Assembly: GCA_020430865.1 (NCBI GenBank)
Contig: JAGQIY010000214.1
Location: 1-11,062, forward strand
Source of the DNA: Myxococcales bacterium
GTDB lineage: Bacteria; Myxococcota; Polyangia; Polyangiales; Polyangiaceae
DNA length: 11,062 nt
Direction: 5' to 3'
Below the pieces are notes generated by a model. That model saw nothing but the letters and a program-made list of their open reading frames with translations. It searched no databases and had not been told where the DNA came from. Positions 1 to 6,474 of this stretch are shown here, piece by piece (the stretch's first letter is position 1; each line of letters begins with the position of its first letter). Made by a program: the position numbers and the translations under genes.

Positions 1-369
1 CACGACCGCAACGATGGTGCCGTTGTCTATGGTGCATGTGCCGCCAATGGCATCGCCCTCCGTGCCGGCCTGGTGGCGTTTGGCGGCGAAGTTAAAGAGG
101 AGGGTCTTTCTGGAGGCGGTGAAGGACATCTCGCCGGATTGTCCAGCGTATGCGCCGAAGCTCAACTTTTCGGGCGCTTGCCCGTTACTCCACGAGACGT
201 CGACCGGCTGTGACCACGTCGCGTTTGCCTGGATCGAGCCTCTGAGTTGCGGGATGTGCTGCGCTATCTTGTCCGCCTCGCTACGCGGGCACCAGATGCG
301 GAACTGATCGTCGCCTTGGTTCGTGTTCTGCCTCCGCGAGAAGAACTCAACACTCACCGTTACCGCCAT
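1..369 (-). CDS. Unrecognised small protein downstream of brxC (partial, C-terminus outside window)
   Basis: An open frame on the minus strand begins at ATG 369 and stays open for 123 codons to the window edge, so its stop lies to the left. The start is well supported: AGGAG at 380-376 sits 6 nt before the ATG, and the brxC stop is 23 nt upstream, so it looks like the next gene of the BREX operon. The protein begins MAVTVSVEFFSRR. It is rich in alternating polar and hydrophobic residues that suggest beta strands. It has cysteines near residues 27 and 111, a tryptophan-containing stretch around residues 52-60, and no signal peptide or membrane segment. I do not recognise the family. It does not look like the N-terminus of the adenine methyltransferase PglX, the gene that usually follows brxC. 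It is probably an accessory protein, but its function is unknown. Confidence 0.7.
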   Translation of the reverse strand, partial: MAVTVSVEFFSRRQNTNQGDDQFRIWCPRSEADKIAQHIPQLRGSIQANATWSQPVDVSWSNGQAPEKLSFGAYAGQSGEMSFTASRKTLLFNFAAKRHQAGTEGDAIGGTCTIDNGTIVAVV

Positions 370-373
370 TGCT

Positions 374-386
374 GTCTCCTTCCTTC
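374..386 (-). promoter_or_regulatory. Strong ribosome binding site for the gene after brxC
   Basis: Read on the minus strand this is GAAGGAAGGAGAC. Its AGGAG core (380-376) lies 6 nt before ATG 369. It is the best Shine-Dalgarno sequence on the minus strand after that of brxB, and it decides the start of the unknown gene, implying independent translation rather than coupling to brxC. Confidence 0.7.
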
Positions 387-392
387 ACGAGG

Positions 393-3300
393 CTACACAA
401 TCCGAACGCGAGCGCCCCGGTCCAACAGCGGTCCGATTCGCTCTTCCAACTCGTCGAACGCGGCCTTGAGCTGCTCGCGGCTCTGGACCTCTCGGCCTCT
501 CAGTCCCGATTCGACCTTGACGACCACCTGCGCGTCGTCCGTCTTGCTCAGCTCGTCGTCGAGACGATCGTTCGCCAGCTCCTCGGCGCGGTCGATGCGG
601 CTCCGGAACCGGTCACGAACCTCCGCCAACGTCGGAGCGATGGCCTCCGGCGTGGTGTCAACCATGGCTTCGGCAATCGGCCGCAGCACTCCGTGAGACT
701 GATCGGCGTCGAGCTGTGCGAAGCCGGGCCTCGTCTTGATGCGCGTGCGCACGGCCTCGGCCTCGGCGTTCTGCTTGTTCAGGAGGGCCTTCCGATACTC
801 GACGTACCGCTCTCGAACGAGGTCGAGCGAAGGTTGAAGTTGCTGGATGTCGCGCCAGGGGCGGTCCGCGCTGAGCTGGTTGGCGACCTGCTCCGCTGCT
901 TCTTCGAGCCCGGCCAGCGCCTCGACCTCTCGAAGCTGCGCCAGCTCGTTGTCTCGGATCCGGGCAGCCTGGTTCACGGACTTGATGTTGTCGTCGCTGA
1001 GGTCCGAGTGGCAGACGCCGAGCTGCTCCATGCCATCGCGGAGGGTGTCGAGATTGCGCTTTACGGCCTCGACCGTCTTTTTCACGAGCCGGGACCGACA
1101 GCAGTCCTCCAGGGCGCGACCGAGCTTTTGCAGAGCTTCCGGCGCCGGGGGACGACCGGGAAGCTGTCCGAAGCGGTGCTCGACGTCCCTCAGCTTCTCG
1201 CGCTGGCCGGGAAAGTGAAGGAAGGCCGCGTCGGCGATGGGCTCGTCGTCCGGCTCGATGTCGACCTGCAGGTACGTCTGGAAGAACTTGCGGATGGCGA
1301 TGCGGTCACGCTGCGTGACCGCGCCTTCGATGGCCAGGAAGAACTCGGCGCGCCGGAAGTCTCGATCCCGGTTGAAGATGTCGCGGACGCCAGGGTCCTG
1401 ATACGAGGTGATGTCCTCGCCGTGGTCGGGGCGGATCCGAATCTTCTTGCCGCGGAGCAGGCCAGCGCAGCACGCCTTGACGACGTCGGCGGCATACCCG
1501 TAGGGCGGGCTCACGAAGGTTGCGATGAGCGCCTGCCCCGTGAGCCCCTTGGTGGACTGCACCTCCTGGAGCACGCGCGCAGGGATCGCGCCCTGACACG
1601 TAGCCACGTACTTGCCGGCATCGAGGGACAGGATCCCGAGGCCGCTGTCCATGAACTTGGTGGACGGCCCCGTCAGCTCCTTGTCGAGGAGCTGGCCCAG
1701 CTCGGTCGAAGTGACCGCGATCTCCGAGTAGTGGGGATAGAGATCCGGAAGGATGCGCGCTGCAAAGGCCGTGAGAGCACCCGCGAAAGAGCTGCCGAGG
1801 TCGCGAGGACGAAGCGGCTGCGCCCGGAAGTACGCGGCGCCTTCGAGAAAAGCCTCGTCCACGGCCTTGCGAACGCGCACCTCCAGATCCTCGTACCGGG
1901 CTTCTTCCTCGATGAGCAGGCGCTGCTTCTCTCGTGTCAGTGACTCGCGGCGGCCCCGGTAGCGTTCGAGCATCTTCTCGGAGCGCGCAAGCTCACGCGC
2001 CTGGCTCTCGATGCTCACGGACTCGCCGACCACCCAGACGAGGCGGTTTCGGAAGCCGTTCTGGTCGCTCTTCTGGACCCAGAACGTGGGGTTCCGGTCG
2101 TCCTTCTTGCCCACGAAGCGAAAGTCGACGGCGACCGTCGAATCCTCGCGCGCATCCTGGAGCTTCACGTCATGCGCTTGACGGCCGTCCGAGAACCAGA
2201 GGGTCCAGGGGAACGTCCGGCCGCGCCAGCGAGGACGCTCTTGCATCGAGCCGACGAGCGTCTTCAGCGACGTCTGGACGATCTTGCTGATCTGCTCCTG
2301 GGTAACCCCGATGTCGTCGCGCTCGCGCTGCCACTCCTGGCCGGCCGAGCTTTGAATCTTGTAGCCCTGCTTCTCCGAGTAAGTGACGAGGCTCAGGTTG
2401 CGCAGCTTGTCGAGCGCAGCGGTGACGGCGCCAACTTGGTTTCCTTCACCGAGCCGCCGGTACAGGCACTGCGCGATGAGCGGGGGCATCGTCGGGACCT
2501 GCTCCTGGATCAGCTCCAGCAGGGCCACCGCCTTCGCGACCCGGATGGCCGTCTCGTCGTCCCGCACCTCCGGCTGATTGAAGATCCGAGCTAGCGTCGT
2601 CTGGATGTCGGCATCGAGTGCGGAGTGCTGCACCTCGAAGATGGAGTCGAGCGTGACGAGCTGGCCGACTTCTCCGTCAGCGAGCTTTTGCTCCCGGAAC
2701 AGCTCCCCGAGAAGCTGCAGCAAGCCACGAATGGCGTGGTCGTCCCCGCGCATCCGGGACGAGCGCGTGCGCAGCGACGACGTGATCTGCATCAGCAGGT
2801 CGATGTGCCCGGGAACCATCGGGTACACCTCGACGAAGTCCTCCTCGGTGATCTCCTCGCAGGCGTAGCCGTAGAGCTTGAGATCGCCGCGGTGCTTCTG
2901 GAACAGCTCCCGGAGCTGGCCCTCAGCCTCGGGCTTCTTCTTGAGGAGCCGCTTGTGGACGACGTCGCGGATGTTCGTGGTCCCGAGGTGCACCCTGAGC
3001 TGTGGCGGGAAGCGGTCCTTCAGCTTGCCGATGTTCTGCGACTCGGACGTGTCCTCCAGCTTCTGCTGTCCAGTGGCAAGGAGCCAGACGGCGCCCTTCA
3101 GCTTCTGCCCCAGCTCGGACACGAAGCTCTGGAGCTTCAGCATCCTGGGCTCGTCCTGGTGCACGTACTGGCTGACCTCGTCGACGACGATGAACAGGGC
3201 TTTGCCCGGCTGCCGGATCGCCATCATGGCGTCGATCGACTCGACGACCTCGCGCACGCTCGTCCCGGCCCCCGTCCGCGACCCGGCGCGGCTGTCGATC

Positions 3301-4019
3301 CAGCTCGTCGGATCCCGGTAGCGGTCCGGGTTCATGACGTGGAGCACGTGCGAAAAGTGGTCGTCGGCCTGTTCCTCTTCCTTCGCTTCCTCCCAAGTCT
3401 TTCCCAAGACCTCCTGAGCTACTTTGCGAAAGCGGTCCCACTCTTCGTCGCGTTCGAGCTTCAGCTCCGTCTCCGCCACGATGTTGCTCTTCGAGCAGTA
3501 GCCGAGGCGCGCCTGCACCTGTCGCAGCACAGCCGAATGGATGTGCTCGTCGTCGCGGGCCACGCCGCCGATGTCGAACACGACGGCGATGGGCCGAATG
3601 CGCTCCATGAGCCCATTCCAGGCATCGACCAGCTCCTGCCTCTTGGGAGAGTCGTCTCGGGCAAGGAGGGCGGTCGACAGCGGCGTCCCTTCCGGCAGGA
3701 TCACGCCGTCGAGAGCCAGGCCCAGGAGCTTGGCAAAGCTCGATTTGCCCGACCCGTAGAAGCCGCTGATCCATGATGCGGGCAGCTCGGGGCCGCCGGA
3801 CTTCTTCAGCTCGCGGAGGATCCCTTCGAGCAGATGCACGAACTGTTCGTGGATTCCGTTCTTGACGCGCCGCGCACGAGGATCGCCTTCGGGGTAGCCG
3901 CCGGTGATGATGTACTCGGAGACCTCTTCGGCGAGCTTCGCGGGGCCCTGCTCGTGGAAGTAGACGACCGGCGGGATATCCCGCTCGACGTTGTTGGCGA
4001 AGAGATCTCGGATCTTCAT
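393..4019 (-). CDS. brxC: BREX P-loop ATPase BrxC
   Basis: A 1208-residue protein, the usual size for BrxC/PglY, the large ATPase of BREX phage-defence systems. BrxC is needed for BREX activity and works in the cytoplasm with the PglX methyltransferase and the other Brx proteins. The N-terminus MKIRDLFANNVERDIPPVVY, with the adjacent YFHEQ, is typical of the family. A Walker A motif GFYGSGKS lies at residues 86-93 and a Walker B strand LFIVVDE at about 275-281. Charged, coiled-coil-like segments occur near residues 675-725 and 1080 and at the C-terminus. The open frame extends 183 codons further upstream, but that part lies inside brxB in another frame, so the true start is ATG 4019, 22 nt after the brxB stop. 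Its Shine-Dalgarno is weak (AAGAG). The stop is TAG at 395-393. Both nucleotide-binding motifs are intact and I see no frameshift. Confidence 0.93.
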   Translation of the reverse strand: MKIRDLFANNVERDIPPVVYFHEQGPAKLAEEVSEYIITGGYPEGDPRARRVKNGIHEQFVHLLEGILRELKKSGGPELPASWISGFYGSGKSSFAKLLGLALDGVILPEGTPLSTALLARDDSPKRQELVDAWNGLMERIRPIAVVFDIGGVARDDEHIHSAVLRQVQARLGYCSKSNIVAETELKLERDEEWDRFRKVAQEVLGKTWEEAKEEEQADDHFSHVLHVMNPDRYRDPTSWIDSRAGSRTGAGTSVREVVESIDAMMAIRQPGKALFIVVDEVSQYVHQDEPRMLKLQSFVSELGQKLKGAVWLLATGQQKLEDTSESQNIGKLKDRFPPQLRVHLGTTNIRDVVHKRLLKKKPEAEGQLRELFQKHRGDLKLYGYACEEITEEDFVEVYPMVPGHIDLLMQITSSLRTRSSRMRGDDHAIRGLLQLLGELFREQKLADGEVGQLVTLDSIFEVQHSALDADIQTTLARIFNQPEVRDDETAIRVAKAVALLELIQEQVPTMPPLIAQCLYRRLGEGNQVGAVTAALDKLRNLSLVTYSEKQGYKIQSSAGQEWQRERDDIGVTQEQISKIVQTSLKTLVGSMQERPRWRGRTFPWTLWFSDGRQAHDVKLQDAREDSTVAVDFRFVGKKDDRNPTFWVQKSDQNGFRNRLVWVVGESVSIESQARELARSEKMLERYRGRRESLTREKQRLLIEEEARYEDLEVRVRKAVDEAFLEGAAYFRAQPLRPRDLGSSFAGALTAFAARILPDLYPHYSEIAVTSTELGQLLDKELTGPSTKFMDSGLGILSLDAGKYVATCQGAIPARVLQEVQSTKGLTGQALIATFVSPPYGYAADVVKACCAGLLRGKKIRIRPDHGEDITSYQDPGVRDIFNRDRDFRRAEFFLAIEGAVTQRDRIAIRKFFQTYLQVDIEPDDEPIADAAFLHFPGQREKLRDVEHRFGQLPGRPPAPEALQKLGRALEDCCRSRLVKKTVEAVKRNLDTLRDGMEQLGVCHSDLSDDNIKSVNQAARIRDNELAQLREVEALAGLEEAAEQVANQLSADRPWRDIQQLQPSLDLVRERYVEYRKALLNKQNAEAEAVRTRIKTRPGFAQLDADQSHGVLRPIAEAMVDTTPEAIAPTLAEVRDRFRSRIDRAEELANDRLDDELSKTDDAQVVVKVESGLRGREVQSREQLKAAFDELEERIGPLLDRGARVRIV

Positions 4020-4041
4020 GGCCGTTACTCTTGGGGTTGGG

Positions 4042-4671
4042 TCATGGGTAGATGCGGGGTCGGTAGTCTCGGTCGGCAGGAAGCTCCCCCATGAAAGACA
4101 GCGCCGTCGTGTCTTTCCGCTCGCCGGGGTAGAGGAGGACGACGGGCAGGTTCCTCGTCTTGCCGTCGATGTGCTTGAGCAACGCCGACGATCGAAAGAA
4201 CGGGTAGAGCGATCCAGCCCTCCCCACCAGAACCAACGTGTGGTCGAGGTTCGTCGGGTTGTCGTCGGCGAACTCGTTGATGAGTCGTGCCACGTCCGCG
4301 GCGATGCCGTCGGGCCCCTCGATGTGCGGCGCGATCTTCTCGCGCAGATGAGCCAGCGCTCGTTCGGGATCCTTGTCGAAGAGCCGCTTCTCTCTCGCGA
4401 TGAGCGCCTCGATGCTCGCCTGGCCCGTCGCCTTGACGCGGGCGAGGAGCAGCTTCTGGAGCGAGATCGGTAGGACGCTCCACCCCTCGGCTCGAAGCTC
4501 ATCGGTGAGCCGCCGGACGAGCTTGCGCAGCTTGAACTCGTCTCTCGGCCGGTACGGAAGGATGGCAAAGTTGTAGTTGCGGATGGTGCTGATGTGGCCG
4601 CCGAGGATGTCCTGCCGCAGCGCCGCGATGGCTTCTTCGAGTGAGCCTTGCTGAAACAGCGGTTCGGTCAC
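4042..4671 (-). CDS. brxB: BREX protein BrxB (DUF1788 family)
   Basis: A 209-residue protein of the DUF1788/BrxB family, a core BREX component found between brxA and brxC in several BREX types; its biochemical role is not established. Family-like features are an RNYNFAILPYRPRDEFKLR block (residues 31-49), LVGRAGSLYPFFRSSALL (148-165), LLYPGER (179-185), LSFMGE (191-196) and the C-terminal DYRPRIY. I chose GTG 4671 rather than GTG 4689. The 4671 start has GGAGG (4683-4679) with 7-nt spacing and overlaps the brxA stop as GTGA, which is the overlap style also seen between brxE and brxA. It is translationally coupled to brxA and followed by brxC after 22 nt. The family call is made from recognisable motifs and gene position. 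Confidence 0.92.
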   Translation of the reverse strand: MTEPLFQQGSLEEAIAALRQDILGGHISTIRNYNFAILPYRPRDEFKLRKLVRRLTDELRAEGWSVLPISLQKLLLARVKATGQASIEALIAREKRLFDKDPERALAHLREKIAPHIEGPDGIAADVARLINEFADDNPTNLDHTLVLVGRAGSLYPFFRSSALLKHIDGKTRNLPVVLLYPGERKDTTALSFMGELPADRDYRPRIYP

Positions 4672-5471
4672 AACGTCGCCTCCGCCCACGCCGCCAGGTT
4701 CGGCGCCGACCAGTCGAACTCGGTCAGGTGGGTCATGCGACGATAGCGGATACCGGGCAGCTCACGCAGTCGCTGGTCGAGGATGCCGCCTTCGAGCCCG
4801 ACGGACCGCAGGTAGGGGTTCGCGATGAGCGTCCCCTCGAACCGGATCCCCCGAAGCAGGTACATGATGTACGCGAGCGCCAGGTCGGGCACCTTCGGGA
4901 ACTGAAGCTTCCGTGGGTCCCGCTGGGCAGAGACGAGCTTCGCCTGCGAAGCCGCCGAGAGCAGCTTGCTCGCGAACTGCACGCAGGTGGCGTCGGACCA
5001 GCGGTCGGGATGCTCGGTCTTCACCCAGCGCAGCGCTCCATTGCGGTCCACATGAGGCTTGGGGAGCGACCGTCGCTCGTCGAGGTACGCGCCGGTAAAG
5101 GCCCGGTAGAGAGGATCAGAGAGCTGGAGGTGCCAATGGCAGATGACCCGGCGCGTCTCCAGGTCCATGCTGCCCCACTGGCGCAGCACCTCCAGGGCGG
5201 TGGGGAAGGCGTCGTAGCGCTCGCTGCACGCGGCGATGAGGAACTTCACGCGCTCCATGCTCTTGCCGCCGAACCAGCGCTGCTCGAAGGCGAGCGTGGC
5301 CCGATCGGCGAGCGGCACAGCGGGGTCGACGTTCTCCCAGTAGCCTCGCGACTCATCCATCGCCAGCGCGAGCCGAAGGATCCGCGTGTGAACCTCAGTG
5401 GCCTCTCGGGGCTTGTCGCTGTCGGTCCCCCCCGTGGCCGCGCTGGGCTCCGCGACGAGCGGTCCGGTCAT
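4668..5471 (-). CDS. brxA: BREX protein BrxA (DUF1819 family)
   Basis: A 267-residue protein of the DUF1819/BrxA family, a small helical BREX component reported to bind DNA. Family-like features include LAFEQRWFGGKSMERVKFLI (residues 60-79), HWHLQLSDPLYRAF with the following YL (112-130), a helical CVQFASKLLSAASQAKLV stretch (163-180), and a C-terminal region around LAYIMYLLRGIRFEGTLIAN (199-218). The first 25 or so residues are poorly ordered and look lineage-specific. ATG 5471 overlaps the brxE stop by 4 nt (ATGA), and the stop overlaps the brxB start (GTGA), so brxE-brxA-brxB are translationally coupled. The order brxA-brxB-brxC is the canonical BREX order, which strengthens the call. No defects are visible. 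Confidence 0.9.
   Translation of the reverse strand: MTGPLVAEPSAATGGTDSDKPREATEVHTRILRLALAMDESRGYWENVDPAVPLADRATLAFEQRWFGGKSMERVKFLIAACSERYDAFPTALEVLRQWGSMDLETRRVICHWHLQLSDPLYRAFTGAYLDERRSLPKPHVDRNGALRWVKTEHPDRWSDATCVQFASKLLSAASQAKLVSAQRDPRKLQFPKVPDLALAYIMYLLRGIRFEGTLIANPYLRSVGLEGGILDQRLRELPGIRYRRMTHLTEFDWSAPNLAAWAEATL
4679..4683 (-). promoter_or_regulatory. Ribosome binding site of brxB
   Basis: GGAGG on the minus strand, 7 nt before GTG 4671 and lying inside the last codons of brxA. It favours GTG 4671 over the in-frame GTG 4689, which lies upstream of this site. Confidence 0.7.
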
Positions 5472-6049
5472 GCCTCGACCTTGAAGTATGGCAACGGGTA
5501 GTTGTCGCTCAGGGGAACCAGCGCCGCCGCAAGCCGCCGCACCAGCTCCTGGGGTTCCGTGGGAAGCGGACCCTTGAGCTGGCGACCCGCGGGCTCTCGC
5601 TTGAACTCCTCGGTGCCGCCCTTCGTGAGCGCGCCACGGAGCGCCTCCTTGTCGAACTTCGCGCCAAGAGCGATCGGAAGCTCAAGCGCTTCGCTCGGAG
5701 CCTTGTCGCCCGCGCTGTCGCGCTTCAGCATCGCAAGACGATCGTCGAGCTGCTCGTCCAGCTCGAACCCCAAGAAGAAGAGCGTGCGCATCGCATCGGG
5801 GTTGGCCGTCTTCCGCCGTGCCTCGGCGTCCACGCGGCGCGCCGCTTCCCTCACCGCTTCGAGCGAGGCCCACGCATGCGTCTTCGGAAGTAGCCGGGCG
5901 AAGAAGTCGCCTCCGCCGGCCTCGTCGATCAGATCGGTGTTCCACCAGCCGAGTCTTGGGGGTTCGCACTTCGCCTCGCCTGCCCACGCAACGGTGAGCT
6001 GCACGGCGAGGATCTTGTCGAGCACGTTGTCGGATACCTGCGCAGACAT
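5468..6049 (-). CDS. brxE: BREX-6-type protein BrxE
   Basis: A 193-residue protein resembling BrxE, the marker subunit of BREX type 6, where it precedes brxA. Its biochemical role is unknown. Supporting features are the N-terminal helix VLDKILAVQLTVAWAGE (residues 9-25), the block RLGWWNTDLIDEAGGGDFF (32-50) followed by ARLLPKTHAW, a ReAARRVDAEARRK helix, and LFFLGFELDEQLDDRL (90-105). The C-terminal third is less conserved-looking and ends PLPYFKVEA. It is the first gene of the BREX operon: ATG 6049 faces the divergent HTH gene across 45 bp, and its stop overlaps the brxA start by 4 nt. The Shine-Dalgarno is weak (GAG at 6060-6058), so a very short leader is possible. Identification rests on remembered family motifs plus position; the position alone is strongly suggestive. 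Confidence 0.82.
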   Translation of the reverse strand: MSAQVSDNVLDKILAVQLTVAWAGEAKCEPPRLGWWNTDLIDEAGGGDFFARLLPKTHAWASLEAVREAARRVDAEARRKTANPDAMRTLFFLGFELDEQLDDRLAMLKRDSAGDKAPSEALELPIALGAKFDKEALRGALTKGGTEEFKREPAGRQLKGPLPTEPQELVRRLAAALVPLSDNYPLPYFKVEA

Positions 6050-6060
6050 CTGGCCGGCTC

Positions 6061-6095
6061 GCAGGGTAGGCCTACCTTGCGCTCGTGATCAAGGT
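6061..6095. promoter_or_regulatory. Divergent control region with two overlapping inverted repeats (MerR-like operator)
   Basis: The 45-bp space between brxE (ATG 6049) and the HTH gene holds two dyads. The first is a perfect 12-bp palindrome GGTAGGCCTACC (6065-6076), which extends to 6061-6080 with one mismatched pair. The second is ACCTTG (6074-6079), 10 bp, then CAAGGT (6090-6095), with perfect 6-bp arms. The second closely resembles MerR-family operators such as the ACCTTCC...GGAAGGT site of CueR. On the minus strand TTGATC (6092-6087) followed 17 bp later by CTACCC (6069-6064) is a poor but possible brxE promoter overlapping both dyads. The dyads are seen directly; the operator role and promoter are inferences. 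Confidence 0.55.
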
Positions 6096-6322
6096 TGAGT
6101 AGCTTCGGGCCCGTGCAGAGAACCGCAGGGCCCGATCCGGCCGAATTGCTCACGATAAGTCGAGCGGCGGAGCTGCTTGGCGTCTCGGTCGTCACCTTGC
6201 GACGGTGGGACGAAAGCGGGAAGTTTCGAGCGCGGCGCCATCCGATCAACGGGTACCGCCTGTACCGGTCGCGGGACGTCGAGTCACTCAAACGGAAGAT
6301 GCTCGGCGTGCCCGGGCGCTGA
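6095..6322 (+). CDS. Single-domain MerR/BldC-type helix-turn-helix regulator
   Basis: A 75-residue protein, if started at TTG 6095, made almost entirely of a MerR-type winged helix-turn-helix. LTISRAAELLGVSVVTLRRW forms the helix-turn-helix and SGKFRARRHPINGYRLYRSRDVE forms the wing, in which the arginines and the GYRLYR element are typical. There is no dimerisation coiled coil or ligand-binding domain, as in BldC-like regulators and phage excisionases. The start is uncertain: TTG 6095 overlaps the operator-like dyad and has AAGG immediately before it, which is too close for a normal site. GTG 6113 (69 residues) is in frame but lacks a Shine-Dalgarno too. It is divergent from brxE and codirectional with the TIR-APAZ gene 152 bp downstream, so it is a candidate regulator of either or both defence blocks. 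The wing and recognition helix look intact. An excisionase role is less likely because no integrase is visible. Confidence 0.78.
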   Translation: MSSFGPVQRTAGPDPAELLTISRAAELLGVSVVTLRRWDESGKFRARRHPINGYRLYRSRDVESLKRKMLGVPGR

Positions 6323-6465
6323 TGGGAGCGGACGGCTGATGCGCATCACTTGGGGGAGGAGAAGACGCGCAGACCTGCCGACCGTGGGCGCTGCAACACG
6401 GTCAGGCTTCACCTACCGGGCTTCCGGCGTGCGGCGCGCGTTTCACGTTCCCGCAGCGTGAGAAC

Positions 6466-6469
6466 AGGA
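6466..6469 (+). promoter_or_regulatory. Ribosome binding site of the TIR-APAZ gene
   Basis: AGGA, 5 nt before ATG 6475. It supports that ATG over the adjacent in-frame GTG 6472, which would leave only 2 nt of spacing. In the 152-bp gap between the HTH gene and this start I see no clear promoter or terminator. Confidence 0.5.
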
Positions 6470-6474
6470 TCGTG

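Noticed and set aside
369..1943. Long plus-strand open frame (524 codons) antisense to brxC
   Set aside because: It is a mirror of the real brxC frame, caused by high GC at third positions. The brxC product has clear Walker motifs and family features, while the antisense product is a Leu/Val/Arg/Glu-rich string with no domain.
2625..3776. Plus-strand open frame of 383 codons antisense to the brxC ATPase region
   Set aside because: Same antisense effect; the overlap covers the Walker A and B coding region of brxC.
4020..4568. N-terminal extension of the brxC frame
   Set aside because: The extra 183 codons lie within brxB in another frame and are Ser/Arg-rich. The family N-terminus begins at MKIRDLF (4019).
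4641..5501. Plus-strand open frame of 286 codons antisense to brxA
   Set aside because: It is a shadow of brxA, whose product carries DUF1819-like blocks and fits the operon with 4-nt overlaps.
6339..6461. Possible 40-codon ORF between the HTH gene and the TIR-APAZ gene
   Set aside because: It has no Shine-Dalgarno at its ATG and an arginine-rich composition typical of out-of-frame reading in GC-rich DNA, and it is the tail of a longer frame that overlaps the HTH gene.
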